Shown: positions 25,118 through 36,813, numbered from the stretch's first letter. The stretch: 64,000 nucleotides of DNA from Cercis canadensis (GCA_003255065.1 QAOA01001066.1:2721397-2785396), one strand, 5' to 3'. Program-made: numbers and translations. The notes: generated by a model from the letters alone, not told the origin.

Positions 25118-28100
25118 TCATCTCATACTAGCAGCAGGACTAGAAACTGCAGCGCCATTGAATATCTTTCGTCTCTCTTTCCTGTGGAGTACACGCAAAT
25201 TTGGTGACTTTGGTTTTGTTGCTTCCTTGAAAGACCTATAGCATCATGCAGCATTGCTCAGTGCTTTGATTTAGGAAAAAGAAGGGAAAGAAGAAGTTTC
25301 CGGGAAGGTTTATACATACTTTTGGGGACAGAACGGATTATCAAACTTAGGAACCGGCCTCGCGTGAGGAACCATTGTCCTTCTCAGCTGTTTCAATGCT
25401 TTCTCTTCTTCCATCTGAATGTTCATATTTGTTATTGGGTATGTATACTTACTAAGCATCATGTATCAAATAGTACTAGTAGATATTAGAATAAAGCACA
25501 TCCTACCATTCTTGCTGCGTCACTTTCCTCTCTGTATCTCTTGTACATCATTTCTTTCTCCTTTATCTGTTAGAAGAAACATTTTAAGTACTCTACAAGT
25601 AATCACGACTACTTTCCCCAAATCTGAAATAAACCGAGAAAAGGGATGAGTTACCTTTTGATCAAATTCTGCTCTATCCACAGCTCGGTGATCCACGTTT
25701 AGGTCGAACTCCTGAACTTGTGTAAGGGGTTTGCGAACCTTCTCTGGAACTGGGATCGGGTCCCTGCAAGCAATGACATACACAGAAAGAGAATTTGATT
25801 CTCACATTTCTTTAGCTAAAACCACATGCATGCAGAATTTTTTAATCCAGAATTGCTGCTTACTCTTTCAGGATTGGTTGTGCCTTAAAAATTCTCATTT
25901 GGGCCTCTTCTCTCTCCATTCTTTCTCTTTCTTCCATTTCCCTCTGCATTTCCTCCTCATGTCTCATCAGACTTTCCAATTGGAATGGTTCTGGTTTTGT
26001 GCATTGCTTGGGTTCTGGTTTTGGTGGAATCTGTGAATAACATCAGTAGAGTTTTAATTATAGTTATCATTAGTAACTAGGTATAAAATGAGCCAAGAGT
26101 ATAAACTTCTGTACCACAGGATAGTCAGTGGTATATGGGTATGGGTTAGCCTTGGGAATCCTGGCCCTTTCCTCTTCCCATTGTTTCTGCACAAGTTCCA
26201 TGAAAAGTTTCTTCTCTTTCTCAGCGCCTCTTTCCTGAGGTAGGGAGAAAGAAGGTCGTTATTAGCAAGACTAGATGATGACTGTAATTTATATACCCTT
26301 TGAACACGATGGGAAAGCAATGAACCTCTGTGTGTAGATGAAATGGATTTGGAGTTGTGTTTCTTGGAATTGGGTTGCTGTTATATGTGGGTTCAGACTT
26401 CAAAGAAAGCTGCAAATCAAGGAAATAAATGATGATGACTGAATGGCACCACTTCCGTATGTTCTATCATACACTTATCCAGATAGAGCTTTAGGAGCAG
26501 AATTGTACAATTTCATTTTAGATTACCTTGTCAAACAAATCAGCTACGGAGGCAGGTGGTGGAATCCTATCATTTGTTGCAAAGTGAAATTCTTGAGGTT
26601 GGGTAACATGTTTCTTGACATGACAGAATATTCCAATATCCCCTTTACTTTCAAAAATCTAAAATAGTGATAAAATGTTTAATTAGCATAAAGAATGAAA
26701 TGAAATTCTTGAGGTTGAGCAACATTTCAGTTGGTGCTGTTACCTTCTTATTCAGAGGCCTTGCCTTAAATTTAGGGATATTTTCAAGCTCCTCCTGCTC
26801 TATTTCTATTGAGCTTTTCACCTTAGCTGGTCGGGCCCTTAATGATGTCTGGAGCAATGGTGTCTTAGGTTCAGTAAGATGAGGCTTCCATGGGTTTCCC
26901 TATTTCAAGAAAAAGAAGTATAAAGTAAGTGATCAACTGATCAAAGTGCTCCCGAAGGCACTATGGTGAAATTGCTCTAAAAGTACCTGATGAGACAATT
27001 CTGTTGAAGCTACTGAAGTTGAATCTGCATTCTGCTGGGCCCTAGCCATTGTTTCCAGATAAAATTCCTGAAAGAAAATGAAATTGTTAATACAACATTT
27101 GGCAGTCTCTTCATTACAAACATCTGTTCCTTGGAGTAGCTTACCTTGAATTCTGGTGGCTGGGGTGTACTTCTTGGTACTGGAGGCAATGTTGGAGCTT
27201 GCAGAATCTGTGGTGACAAAAACACAAATTTAAGCACACAAAGGCCAATTTCATGGATAAAAGAGAACATAGAAGAAGTACCTTCTTATTCACTGGTCGA
27301 GCCTTGAATTTTGGCATTTTAGCCATCATTTCTTCCTCCAGCTCAGCACTACTCTTCACCCTTACAGAGCGAACCCGCTGAGATGTCTCAAATTCAGGTT
27401 CCTTAGGCCTGGTCAATGTCAGTTTTGGCTTCATCTGAATCATGGAAGCAGCACAATTATTAAAACGTATTTGAACAATCACCTCATGGTGCAGAATAAG
27501 ATGAAGATATACTGGGGGACAAAAAATAGGACACTTCGACATAGTAGAAAGCAAATTCGTAAGGATTTTAGGAGAGACTAAAGTCTATTCAAGGTAAAAG
27601 AATGCAGGGGATCCATGCATTTACCTGAGAAAGAGCGGTACGGGCATTTGGCAATGACAATTATTAAAACGTATTATTAAAACGTATTTGAACAATCACC
27701 TCATGGTGCAGAATAAGATGAAGATATACTGGGGGACAAAAAATAGGACACTTCGACATAGTAGAAAGCAAATTCGTAAGGATTTTAGGAGAGACTAAAG
27801 TCTATTCAAGGTAAAAGAATGCAGGGGATCCATGCATTTACCTGAGAAAGAGCGGTACGGGCATTTGGCAATGACAAGTCTCTGGTACTAGACTGAAATC
27901 TTTTCATCATTTCTGCCATTGATACGAATGGTACCGATGCTGGTGTTGGTGTTTCACGAACATAAACCTTTAAACAGAGATATAAGTTCATTCATCAATG
28001 GCTTACGAATCCAACCAGAAAGTTAGAAACGAAAAAAAAAAAAAAAAAAAGGAATATGAAACTAATGAACATACCTTTCTATCCTCTTTGCGAGTTTTAC

Positions 28101-29967
28101 TTGTACTTGAAGAGGAGATGCTCGCATTGCTAGTGGTTGAACCTAATTTTGACTTATGAGGCAAAATTTGGGGTTTGACATTAAGAATCTGGAATATTAT
28201 TTTAGAGAGTTAATGAAGATCTGTTTCAGTTAAGAGTTAAGACAAACCAGGGAAAAACTACTTTTAAACAGAGGACAGAAATAGTGACAATCACCTGTCT
28301 AGTTCTACCTCCTTCTAATTTCTGTCTCTTAATAGCTTGGTTCTCTTGGGCTAAATGGGTAGTCCCAGTAGCGCTCTTCATTGCTGATGATTGTAACTGA
28401 GCTTTAGTCCTCATGGCAGATGGGTTTTTCATTGCTGATGACTGTATCTGAGATTTTGTCTTCATTGCTGTTGGGTTCTTAACTAAAGCGGCTATCTTTT
28501 TAGCTGTTTGTTGCTTCTTGGAATTTGTGGTCGTGGCTGCTTTCTGCGATGCCACTGGTGGATTGGGCGTGCAAGCATCTTTTCCTATTTCAACAGATGC
28601 TCCTCCAGGCGAAACCCTTGGCAAACAGATTGAATGATGAAGAAATGAGACTCTAACCTATACCTGAGTCTAATAGTGATAGTACTACTAAAATGGTCTT
28701 AAGCTTCAATAAATTAATATATACCTTCCTTCAATGCCAGGTGCGTCTTCTTTGGCTTCACCAATACCTGAATTGGATGTCCCTGACATCTAGTGAAACA
28801 ATAGACAATCAATGACGTTAGAAGGCCAGCAATCAAAATTTGAGTATATGTCTATAATTATCGAAAAAATATTGTAACACTACCTTTTGCATTTTATCAG
28901 CTTCACTAAAATCACATAAGCTCTCAACAGCAATAGATCTACCAGTCTTGATTTTAGGCATGAATGCTGCAAGATTGAAACCCCCAAAAAAGATCAAACC
29001 AATTGATTATTTCATAAAAAAATTAAACGACAATTAAACTTGAGTCTCAAGCAAAAGCATGATTCTGATCAATTCAGTTCACCACATTTCATAATAGATT
29101 AGCCCCTGACTCCTAAATTGAATTTTTCACTAAAATCAAGTATAAGGTCTCAAGCTCAAGTACAATCAGAGAAACTTCAGTTAATGAACAGAGCATAGAA
29201 TCATATGCAACTAAGACCAAAACTTCACAACTCAATGAAAATTCCCAATTAATTGAAAGCAAAGTCATGAAACCAAATCGAAAGCATCTTTGCTAACTGT
29301 ACAGTGAGACTCTTATTGTATATATAATGAATCGAATGAACGAAGAATTACACTATAATTTGTGATTTGGGAGTTTAAAACACTGCAGCTCCTTTAATTG
29401 CCAAGATAAACCACGGGAAAACCAAAAGCTCAAAAAAGTTAATCGCTCGGATCCATCAATTCGACACAATCAACCAGGAATTGCCATGATTTACCAAGAA
29501 AACCAATCAGCAAATGACTAAATCAGACCATCAATTGAAGAAAATTACTCGTAGAATCAGAAAATCGTAAACTCCTAATCTAATTCAACATTCAATTCAA
29601 ACTGAAATTTTCTATACCTAACATTAACAATTCATTAATCGAATAAAAAAGCGGCAATTTTAAACTAAAACCCTAAATTACCTAGCAAAACCAATTAAAG
29701 CCGATACAATAGAACAGGAGCCAGGATCACTGAGAGTATCACACAATTAAATTCACAAACGAGAGAAATTACGGGAAGAAGAGGAAGAGGAAGAGAAAGA
29801 GGCGTACGAGAAGGGGCGTAAGAGAGAGCGGTCTCGAACCAGAGCTCGGCTTTGCGCATATCCTCCTCGGACTCCCCTAGAATGAAATCGAAGAATCGAG
29901 GCGCCGAGAACTCATAAATGTCGTCGATCATGGTGATGGTGCAGCCGGTTTCCTCCGCCACCGCCAT
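25118..29967 (-). CDS. TPX2: Spindle assembly factor TPX2
   Basis: Microtubule nucleator and Aurora kinase activator needed for spindle assembly. Eighteen exons join in frame to 735 aa: 29808-29967, 28884-28966, 28725-28789, 28295-28616, 28075-28188, 27842-27967, 27282-27434, 27145-27207, 26987-27067, 26744-26899, 26527-26658, 26326-26409, 26115-26234, 25864-26030, 25655-25763, 25507-25566, 25320-25414, 25118-25235. Residues 18-29 (YEFSAPRFFDFI) match the Aurora-binding motif. Two related blocks, ending KMPKFKARPVNKK and IPKFKARPLNKK, belong to the central importin-binding region. A charged coiled-coil stretch (EEEMQREMEERERMEREEA) leads to the C-terminal TPX2 domain, with FDLNVDHRAVDRAEFDQKIK and the following YKRYREE. 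Two 17-residue tandem repeats lie in exon 4. A recent duplication copied the end of exon 6 into the next intron. Confidence 0.94.
27457..27877. repeat. Perfect tandem duplication spanning the TPX2 exon 6 donor
   Basis: A 204-bp unit at 27457-27660 recurs base for base at 27674-27877. The 13 bp between copies (TTATTAAAACGTA) repeat the start of the unit. The right copy is the real exon 6 end. The left copy carries the last 36 bp of the exon plus its donor but no acceptor, so it is a truncated decoy exon within the enlarged intron. Confidence 0.95.
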
Positions 29968-30119
29968 ATTCTGTTACAAGTTATAGTGCCAGGGCAAGCG
30001 CGAATAATTGGGGGCAAGTACCCAGATTTTTATTGCTTTAAAACAAGGATAAGAGCATTTTCCAAGTTTATGAAGCAGTGCGAAGACACAATAAGGGAGT
30101 GTATTGTAACGTTGAGGTC

Positions 30120-30200
30120 TCCAACGGTCGAAAATTTGAATACTGGGGCCAGGTAAGAACCATAGAGTGAGGTATATGTCCAAGTGTAGTCCTAACGGCT
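30120..30200. promoter_or_regulatory. Two mitosis-specific activator (MSA) elements upstream of TPX2
   Basis: TCCAACGGTC at 30120-30129 and CCTAACGGCT at 30191-30200 both fit the MSA consensus YCYAACGGYY exactly. They lie 153 and 224 bp upstream of the TPX2 ATG. Three-repeat MYB (MYB3R) proteins bind MSA sites to drive G2/M genes, which suits TPX2. Confidence 0.8.
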
Positions 30201-30384
30201 ATTTGTCGCGCTCCAATTTTCCATAAAGACGTCTTAAACGTTGTCGTTTTGAGCCACTGCCTTTTTCATAACATGCATTGTCTATGTGGCAGTAGCCTAC
30301 TGGTTATTGAATTCTTTAACAGTTATTTATTTATGTGTGGTGTTATTACTCTTCCAACACAGCGAATAACAAAGTAATAGTACT

Positions 30385-30556
30385 GTCCTGAGGATCTCTC
30401 AGTACTTGAGCTTTTGGTACTTCATGAAAGAAGTACTTAGTTTAAATCTTATTGTGTATAGATGGGTTGAAATTTTGTGAGGAGATAGATTATTCATGTT
30501 GTGTAATCTTCAATAAACAAAAAAAAAAAAAAANNNAAAAAAAAAAAAAAAAAAAA
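30385..30556 (+). mobile_element. Poly-A retroposon with 16-bp target-site duplication
   Basis: A 172-bp insert starting GTCCTGAGGATCTCTCAGTA and ending in a poly-A tract (with three N) is flanked by exact copies of ACAAAGTAATAGTACT at 30369-30384 and 30557-30572. Direct repeats of this length plus a 3' A-tail show LINE-machinery insertion. The body has no clear tRNA-type A and B boxes. It may be a SINE tail, a truncated LINE end, or a truncated copied mRNA 3' end with AATAAA just before the tail. Confidence 0.85.
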
Positions 30557-30572
30557 ACAAAGTAATAGTACT

Positions 30573-31128
30573 AATAAATGTTACATGTGCACTGAAATAT
30601 GTTACTATGCTCAAGTGAAATCTAGTGCTTCTTCATATTTCTTGGCTGGTTATCTAGTGCTTCTTTCAACAATACCAATTTCATATCTTAAGTCAAATTT
30701 TACGGCAACAAGGTTTTATTTAATTAAGCAGGGTTTAAGTAGTTTCATTTGGGTTGAACATTTTTTAATATTTAGTGCAAGGACTAGCCTTCATTTGACA
30801 TTTTCAGTCTAGTACATGTTCATGTCTTGTTTTGATTTTGCCTCGTGTGCCATGTATTCCATCTTCTTAAGCATCAGTGTGTAATGAACACTCATTACAA
30901 GGTTAAATAAGAAGCTCGAACAATTAGATTCTGAGGTCAATTAGTTCCAGTTATGAACTTAATCTCGGACTATGAACTGGATTTTACTGAGAAAAATTCT
31001 TGCAACTTTTTCGTAATTCATGAGAATCATACCTGCACATTTTAGAACAAAATAGATAGTTAATGACATTGCTTAGGCATACAGAGAAGAACGGTTACTC
31101 AAGTCATTTACCCTGCATAACAATAGCA
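30573..31128. other. Intergenic, no feature recognised
   Basis: Moderately AT-rich sequence without gene-like frames or clear repeats. Confidence 0.4.
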
Positions 31129-31323
31129 ATGGCTCGCCTTCTAACTTTTCTAACTCTTTTTCTCTTGATATGCAGATCAGAAATGTCTCTATCTTCACAT
31201 TTATCTTGTGGTTATGGGTATATGGAGTTTATTGTGCCTAAGGTACCTTGCGTGGATTTAATGGAGTGCTGTGAATCCATAGCCGAACTCGAAGCAAAGC
31301 CAAGGCACAGAAACTATTTATGA
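31129..31323 (+). CDS. Candidate small secreted peptide (64 aa), unrecognised
   Basis: An ATG in good context (GCAATGG) opens a single-exon frame of 64 codons. The N-terminus (MARLLTFLTLFLLICRS) looks like a signal peptide. The rest has four cysteines (one CC pair) and a basic C-terminus, AKPRHRNYL. It matches no family I know. A short frame like this can occur by chance, and no TATA box was assigned, so it is only a candidate. Confidence 0.3.
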   Translation: MARLLTFLTLFLLICRSEMSLSSHLSCGYGYMEFIVPKVPCVDLMECCESIAELEAKPRHRNYL

Positions 31324-33430
31324 TATGAAGTGAGAACATGGCACATGATACAAATGTTCAATCTGTGTTCTCTCTTATCTTTCTGCAGGATACATTGAAT
31401 GGTGAACATTAATTCTTAGATTTCAAAGGATAAGTCCCACACAAGCATTCATAGTCAAGAAAGTAGAAGCCCTGTTAAGATCAGTTCTGGATATATGTAT
31501 CTGTTACTGATTGTGACCCAAATTTACTATAGAAATAAAAGTTTCTCTCTTTATCGTAATTTGGTGGTTTAGAAAGTCAAGCTATACATTAAATTGAAAT
31601 TCTGTTGAATTGAAGATTTATTAAATAGCTAACTAGTCTTGTCATTTATTATCCTTAACCACAAGAGAGGCAGTTCATTGTCAAAGCATACTCATGTTTG
31701 AAACTTTGAATTGTCTACACTAATATGAACACTAAAAGTTGTTACTGAGAAAGTGTAGAAGATTCATCAGGAAGGGTGGATGCTTTGAATTGTCACCAGT
31801 GCCTTTTTGAAAAAACTTGATTTGCTGTGCAATGCACCATTTCACCACACTGTAGAATAGGTGGCTACTGGCTACTGACTAGTTGGTATGTAGACTTTAC
31901 AATTGTGGCATCCCAAAACAGAGGCAAAAGGTTATGGTCTTGGTCAAAAAAAGATCCCCCAAATTTACATGAATTACCGGTAAAACTCCTAAAATAGGGA
32001 AGCAGGTTTCACTTTGTGCACATGACATTTATGTAATGTGACTCAGTCACTGCATGTCCTGCTTCTGATCCAAAATGAAATTTTCAACTCTGCCTGCTAT
32101 GTGTATGGTGTGCTATAAATATGCCTTTTTTGTTTTCAAATGAATGATCTAAATCAACTAGTGGCCATCCTTTTTAGAAGATGCTAAATGGGTCAGTTTT
32201 TCCCTTTACTAGACAGGGAACATCAATAGCCAATTCAATGTATCTTACTAAATAGAGGCACCGATGACTTTTCTGTGTTTTTAACCTTTCTTCTGTAGGA
32301 TTGAAGGTTAACTGTAGTAGTTTTTGATTAGTTACAGCACTGAGGTTAGACTAAGGTAAATCTATTTAAATTATATAAAGATTTTGGTTTTTCCATATAA
32401 AAAATTCCTCTGCATCAGCTTTAGCTCATGCTCTCTCTATCTGTTTCTTCGGAATCAAGTACTGATATTTGTGATTGTCAGTTTCAAGAATAAGTCAATG
32501 AAACTACAAGCCTACGTTTTGGAACACAGACCTTTTCTTATGGTAACTTGCTAATTGGGTTTTTAATTTCTACAACATGTATCAGATACCAAATCTTAGC
32601 CTTTATGGTCAAGTTTTAGCTATAAATGATTTGGTTTGGGCAAAGCACACGCCAAAACTGCCATAGAATATTTATGTGATTGTTCACAGAAGCTTCTTCT
32701 AGTTCGCGACTCTATCTGTAGTTAACAATGAAATAAGAATCAATCATTTTGACATTATTTCAATTAATTATAATAAAGCATGCCACAAATACAATGCATT
32801 CTTTACAAAAACACACATTTTAAATTGATTATAGTGGAAACCTGTCTCCATTACAAACAACCATCAAATATTATATGCATGCTTCAACCAATCTAGTTTA
32901 TATACTGTACAAGTCAGCTACATCAATCAACAAGAAGTGGGTTTTCTTTTCCTTTCTTAAAAGTGACCCTTTTGATCAATTCCCACCACATGGCTACTCA
33001 TGAATAAATCAAAGCCATCAACATCTCCACCCATACCAAATCATGCGTGATATTACAACTACCTCCATGTAATAATTCACTATTTCCAATATAAAAATAT
33101 CGGGTTCCAAACATAACCCTTCAACTTCCTCAAAAATTTTGCTACTTCTTACTTTCTTCTCTCCATCTTCCCCACTTGGCAATGCAATTTTGAAGCCACT
33201 AGGCCTAACTGTAACACTGTGGGCTCAGTAAAAGAATACAATTCTCCTTCGCTTTCATGGAAAATTTTTCCCATGGATACAAATGGGACCGAAGAACAAG
33301 TGGGAAAGAAGAAACTGAAACGATAAATGATGTGAAAGGGAAATTAGAGGACTTGAGGAGAAAGGTCGTCGGCAAGAAGCGCGTTCTTTTTCAAAGAACG
33401 CGGCCTATAAAATATTAAAGTTACGGGCAG
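31324..33430. other. Intergenic region upstream of the PP2C gene, no gene seen
   Basis: About 2.1 kb of AT-rich sequence without coherent coding frames, clear inverted repeats or RNA genes. The right 500 bp is presumably PP2C promoter. Confidence 0.4.
33380..33402. promoter_or_regulatory. Perfect 10-bp palindrome in the PP2C promoter
   Basis: CGCGTTCTTT and its reverse complement AAAGAACGCG are separated by TTC, about 70 bp before the TATA box. Spacing does not fit a heat-shock element. Function unknown. Confidence 0.5.
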
Positions 33431-33432
33431 GT

Positions 33433-33476
33433 CACGTGCTTAAAAGTCAAAGCACTCTTATTTATACACCTGTCCT
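33433..33476 (+). promoter_or_regulatory. PP2C promoter: G-box and TATA box
   Basis: CACGTG at 33433-33438 is a G-box (bZIP/bHLH site). TATTTATA at 33469-33476 lies about 80 bp before the ATG, which fits a short leader. Confidence 0.55.
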
Positions 33477-33555
33477 CTGTTTCTCTAAGAGCTTTCTTTT
33501 TCACATTGTTTCTCTCTCTAGACTCTGCACACATCCTTCTGACAAATAAGAAACC

Positions 33556-35729
33556 ATGACAGGCAAAGAAATCCTCCATAAGATGAAGGTTAGTGAAGCC
33601 TTGATTTTCCTATGTAAATTAAGCTATGTCCTGTTATTTTAATTCTTACTTGTGAACTAGTGGTAGTGGTTTTTTTTTTTTTTTTTTCTTNTTTTTTTAT
33701 TCTTTTTCTTTTCATGGGATATTTTGGCAAATGCAAATTCATACAATATTCTGGAGTTCTTTTGAGGTTATGGATTTGTATACATGTAAGTAATGCAACT
33801 TGTTTAGTCTTTCAGCTAATTTGATGAACAATAGTTGAGAATTTATGGTGTGATATTTTAGTTTACTTGGATTTATATTCAAGTAATAATTTTTTTTTTC
33901 TAATATCTTTGTGTGTTTGGATGATATATGATAAAAGGTCACTACGTGATGTTATAAATCAGAAAATTTTCTGTGCATAATTAGAAAGCTGAAATTGATC
34001 AGGGGTATGATAGTAGCATCTCAAATTGATGGTCCCAGAAACTGTATCATCAAGATAACCATAGTTCTGTCCTAAAGTGAAGAAATTAAGGTGTTGACCT
34101 TTCCATGAGGAAACATACTATAAAGTTTTGTTCTAGATTCATGTTCTTGCTCAAAAATGAAATGACAGTCTACAATCTGGAAACTCAATTGTTACTTTAA
34201 TTAAAGTAGAAGTCCAGATTTTGCATTTTGACTAAGTTTCCAGAAATATGCGGTAGAAATTTACTTCAATCTAGTTTACAGGCGAAAGCTGGGTTTGGAA
34301 CATCAGCAGCTGATACAGGGAAAGGAAAAAGCAAAATTTCAAAGTATATCACACATGGATTTTACTTAAAGAAGGGAAAATCAGGACACCCTATGGAAGA
34401 TTATCTAGTTTCAGAATTTAAGCAAGAAAAGGATGAAGAGTTAGGCTTGTTTGCAATATTTGATGGTCATTTAGGCCATGATGTTGCAAACTATTTGCAG
34501 AACCACCTTTTTGACAACATCTTAAAACAGGTAAAGGCCAGATTACCTCAATTTAGCTGTCCTTTTCATGGAAATGGTACTTTGGTAGCCCCAATGTTTA
34601 TTAGCTTTCCACAATCTCTTGAGATATCCTTTACTTAAACCTGCTTCAAGTGAACTTCTTTTAAAATGCATATTTCTATTTTCTGCAAGCAGCAAGACTT
34701 CTGGACTGATCCAGAAAGCGCAGTAAAGAGAGCTTACCTTACAACAGATGAGAAAATACTGGAACAAGCACTTGTCTTGGGAAGAGGAGGATCCACTGCA
34801 GTAACTGCAATACTTATTAATGGTCAGAAGCTTGTAGTAGGAAATGTTGGAGACTCTCGAGCTGTTATTTGCAAGAATGGGAAGGCCAAGCAACTATCGG
34901 TTGATCATGAGCCAAGCAAGGAAAAAAGGGATATTGAGAACCGTGGTGGTTTTGTATCAAACATTCCAGGTAGCCAGCATTACATGAAGTGTACTCTGTC
35001 TTCAGTAAAATTTAATCATGACAATTGTTTGACTTTCTGAAATTGTTATTTTGAGGGACATTAAAGACTAGTATATTGATATTTTTTCCATCTTTAGTAA
35101 AATGATTTGAGATATGTTTCAATGCTATACTTATATTCTGATGTCAAATACATTTCCACTGAAAGTAACAAACGAAAGTTTGCAAAACAGCACTTCAGAG
35201 GTTTCTGAATTTCTGGTGCTTGCAGGAGATGTTCCTCGTGTGGATGGTCAACTGGCAGTAGCAAGGGCTTTTGGTGATAAAAGCTTGAAGATGCATCTTA
35301 GTTCAGAACCTGATGTGGTAATAGAGACGGTGGGAGAAAATGCGGAGTTCCTTATTCTGGCAAGCGATGGAATATGGAAGGTTAGTTTTCTAACCATTTT
35401 ATGATACTTCTAATTCATACTTTACATTTTAATAGATTTAGGTGTGCATTACTCATTGCAGAGTTGGAAAGGGTAGTCATAACTCATAAGTTATCCAAAC
35501 CCAGTGGCTCAAATTAAATGGGTTTCTTTCATTTTCAACCTTCCTCTGGCAGCATACTTTACTGACGAGCTTTTTTCCAACATGTTGACAGGTTATGACA
35601 AACCAAGAAGCAGTGGATTCTATTAGACACATAAAGGATGCTCAGGATGCAGCAAAGCACTTGATAGAAGACGCCATTACTAAGAAAAGTAAGGATGACA
35701 TATCCTGCATAGTTGTGAAGTTCCAATGA
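33556..35729 (+). CDS. Protein phosphatase 2C, clade F-like
   Basis: Mg2+/Mn2+-dependent Ser/Thr phosphatase. Five exons join in frame to 283 aa: 33556-33588, 34282-34530, 34693-34969, 35226-35380, 35592-35729. The start MTGKEILHKMK is typical of the short plant PP2Cs related to Arabidopsis At1g34750 and PIA1. Catalytic motifs seen: MEDY (49-52), FDGHLGH with metal-binding Asp72, GGSTAVTAIL, VGDSRAVI, VDGQLAVARAFGD, LASDGIW, and the C-terminal DDISCIVVKFQ. The tandem AGCAG at the third exon's acceptor allows a 3-nt choice; 34693 was picked because it keeps the family length. There is no transit peptide or transmembrane segment, so it is probably cytosolic or nuclear. The family's expected length matches, so the gene looks intact. 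Confidence 0.93.
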
Positions 35730-36462
35730 TATGTAAGGACAAGCCAAGTAACTTTTCTTTTGTGAAGAGAATTAAGTAGAGCTATGTGTGTATATCAGAT
35801 CAACTTGTTGCTCTTCTAAGCTGAATGTCTGTAGGAATCCACAAGAATTGTTTTGTATGTATAAAGGATCTCAAAACCTTCTCCTCTTGAAATTCTTTGA
35901 ACCCTGTGTGTCTAAATGATTTGTTTAGACTGTTGCTACCACAATACAAGTTCTACTTCATCTGTTTGGAATTTGTTATCCATTTGTAGCCATATCCCTT
36001 TTAAAAATGAAAGCTTCATTTAAATCTGGTGTTTTAGTGAATATTCTAGTATATTGTCATGAAAGGCAAACTCGACATTGCCCTTGATGATTGAAAATCC
36101 CCACCCAAATGAAGGATTAGCAGCTTCAGCCGGAGCAATTTAGCTTTAATGGTAGAGGCCCTGGCCACAAGGTTCTATTAAACCTTGGGTCGGCAGCCAC
36201 ATAATTTGACTTACAGTGGAACTGAGGTTGCCATGGCAATTAACTATAATACGATGGCTGAGGAATTTGCTATTTAGGTAGCAAGCAGCAAGAAACCAAG
36301 AGCAAAGTTTCATTTTCTTTTCTTCTTGTTAAGATTACATTTGTTTAAAACCTAAGGTAAATACATATACATGTTCTAATAATGGAGGCTGAGCCTGAGA
36401 CTAAATTCCCTCCTCAACTTGCTTCTTCATGTTGGATCATGGTCATTTGTTAATTAGGCTTA
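35730..36462. other. Convergent 3' flanks of PP2C and nsLTP
   Basis: 3' UTRs and about 700 bp of AT-rich sequence; nothing else recognised. Confidence 0.45.
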
Positions 36463-36813
36463 CTAGGCACAGTTTTTGTAGTTAGAGACTGCAAAGGTTA
36501 TTTCTGCATTACAGTTGCCTGAAGGTGCATTCACATGATGATCAGTATGAGCACCTGACCAGGTGTCCAAGTATTTGATGCATTTACAGATCCTCTCTTC
36601 ACCTCCATTTTGTTGTGCTACCATCTTGAGGCCCTTAAGTAGATCACAACAGCTATCTGATGGAGTTGGTCTCTCACCTACCAGAAAGTACCAGCAGTAC
36701 ATAACGCCATTTTTAATGTCTTCGCAATCAGGGTCTCCTAGTGCCTGAAAGTTGCTGATTGCCCCGCCAAAAACTAGAAACAGGGCTACTACAAGCACAA
36801 CGGGGCGATGCAT
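36463..36813 (-). CDS. Type I non-specific lipid-transfer protein
   Basis: Small secreted protein that binds lipids in an eight-cysteine cage, acting in the apoplast or cuticle. Intronless, 116 aa. Residues 1 to about 25 form a signal peptide (MHRPVVLVVALFLVFGGAIS). The mature part has cysteines spaced C-X9-C-X14-CC-X19-C-X-C-X22-C-X13-C, which is exactly the type I nsLTP spacing. The sequence between cysteines is otherwise divergent: it has aromatic residues in MYCWYF and a histidine-rich loop (AHTDHH) not usual in classic LTP1, so the lipid bound may differ. As I recall, an LTP-like gene (At5g44265) sits beside TZF5 in Arabidopsis, fitting this position next to the CCCH gene. Confidence 0.88.
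   Translation of the reverse strand: MHRPVVLVVALFLVFGGAISNFQALGDPDCEDIKNGVMYCWYFLVGERPTPSDSCCDLLKGLKMVAQQNGGEERICKCIKYLDTWSGAHTDHHVNAPSGNCNAEITFAVSNYKNCA

Noticed and set aside
24900-25241. 113-codon plus-strand frame
   Set aside because: Largely antisense to the last TPX2 exon, which is well supported by frame and family match.
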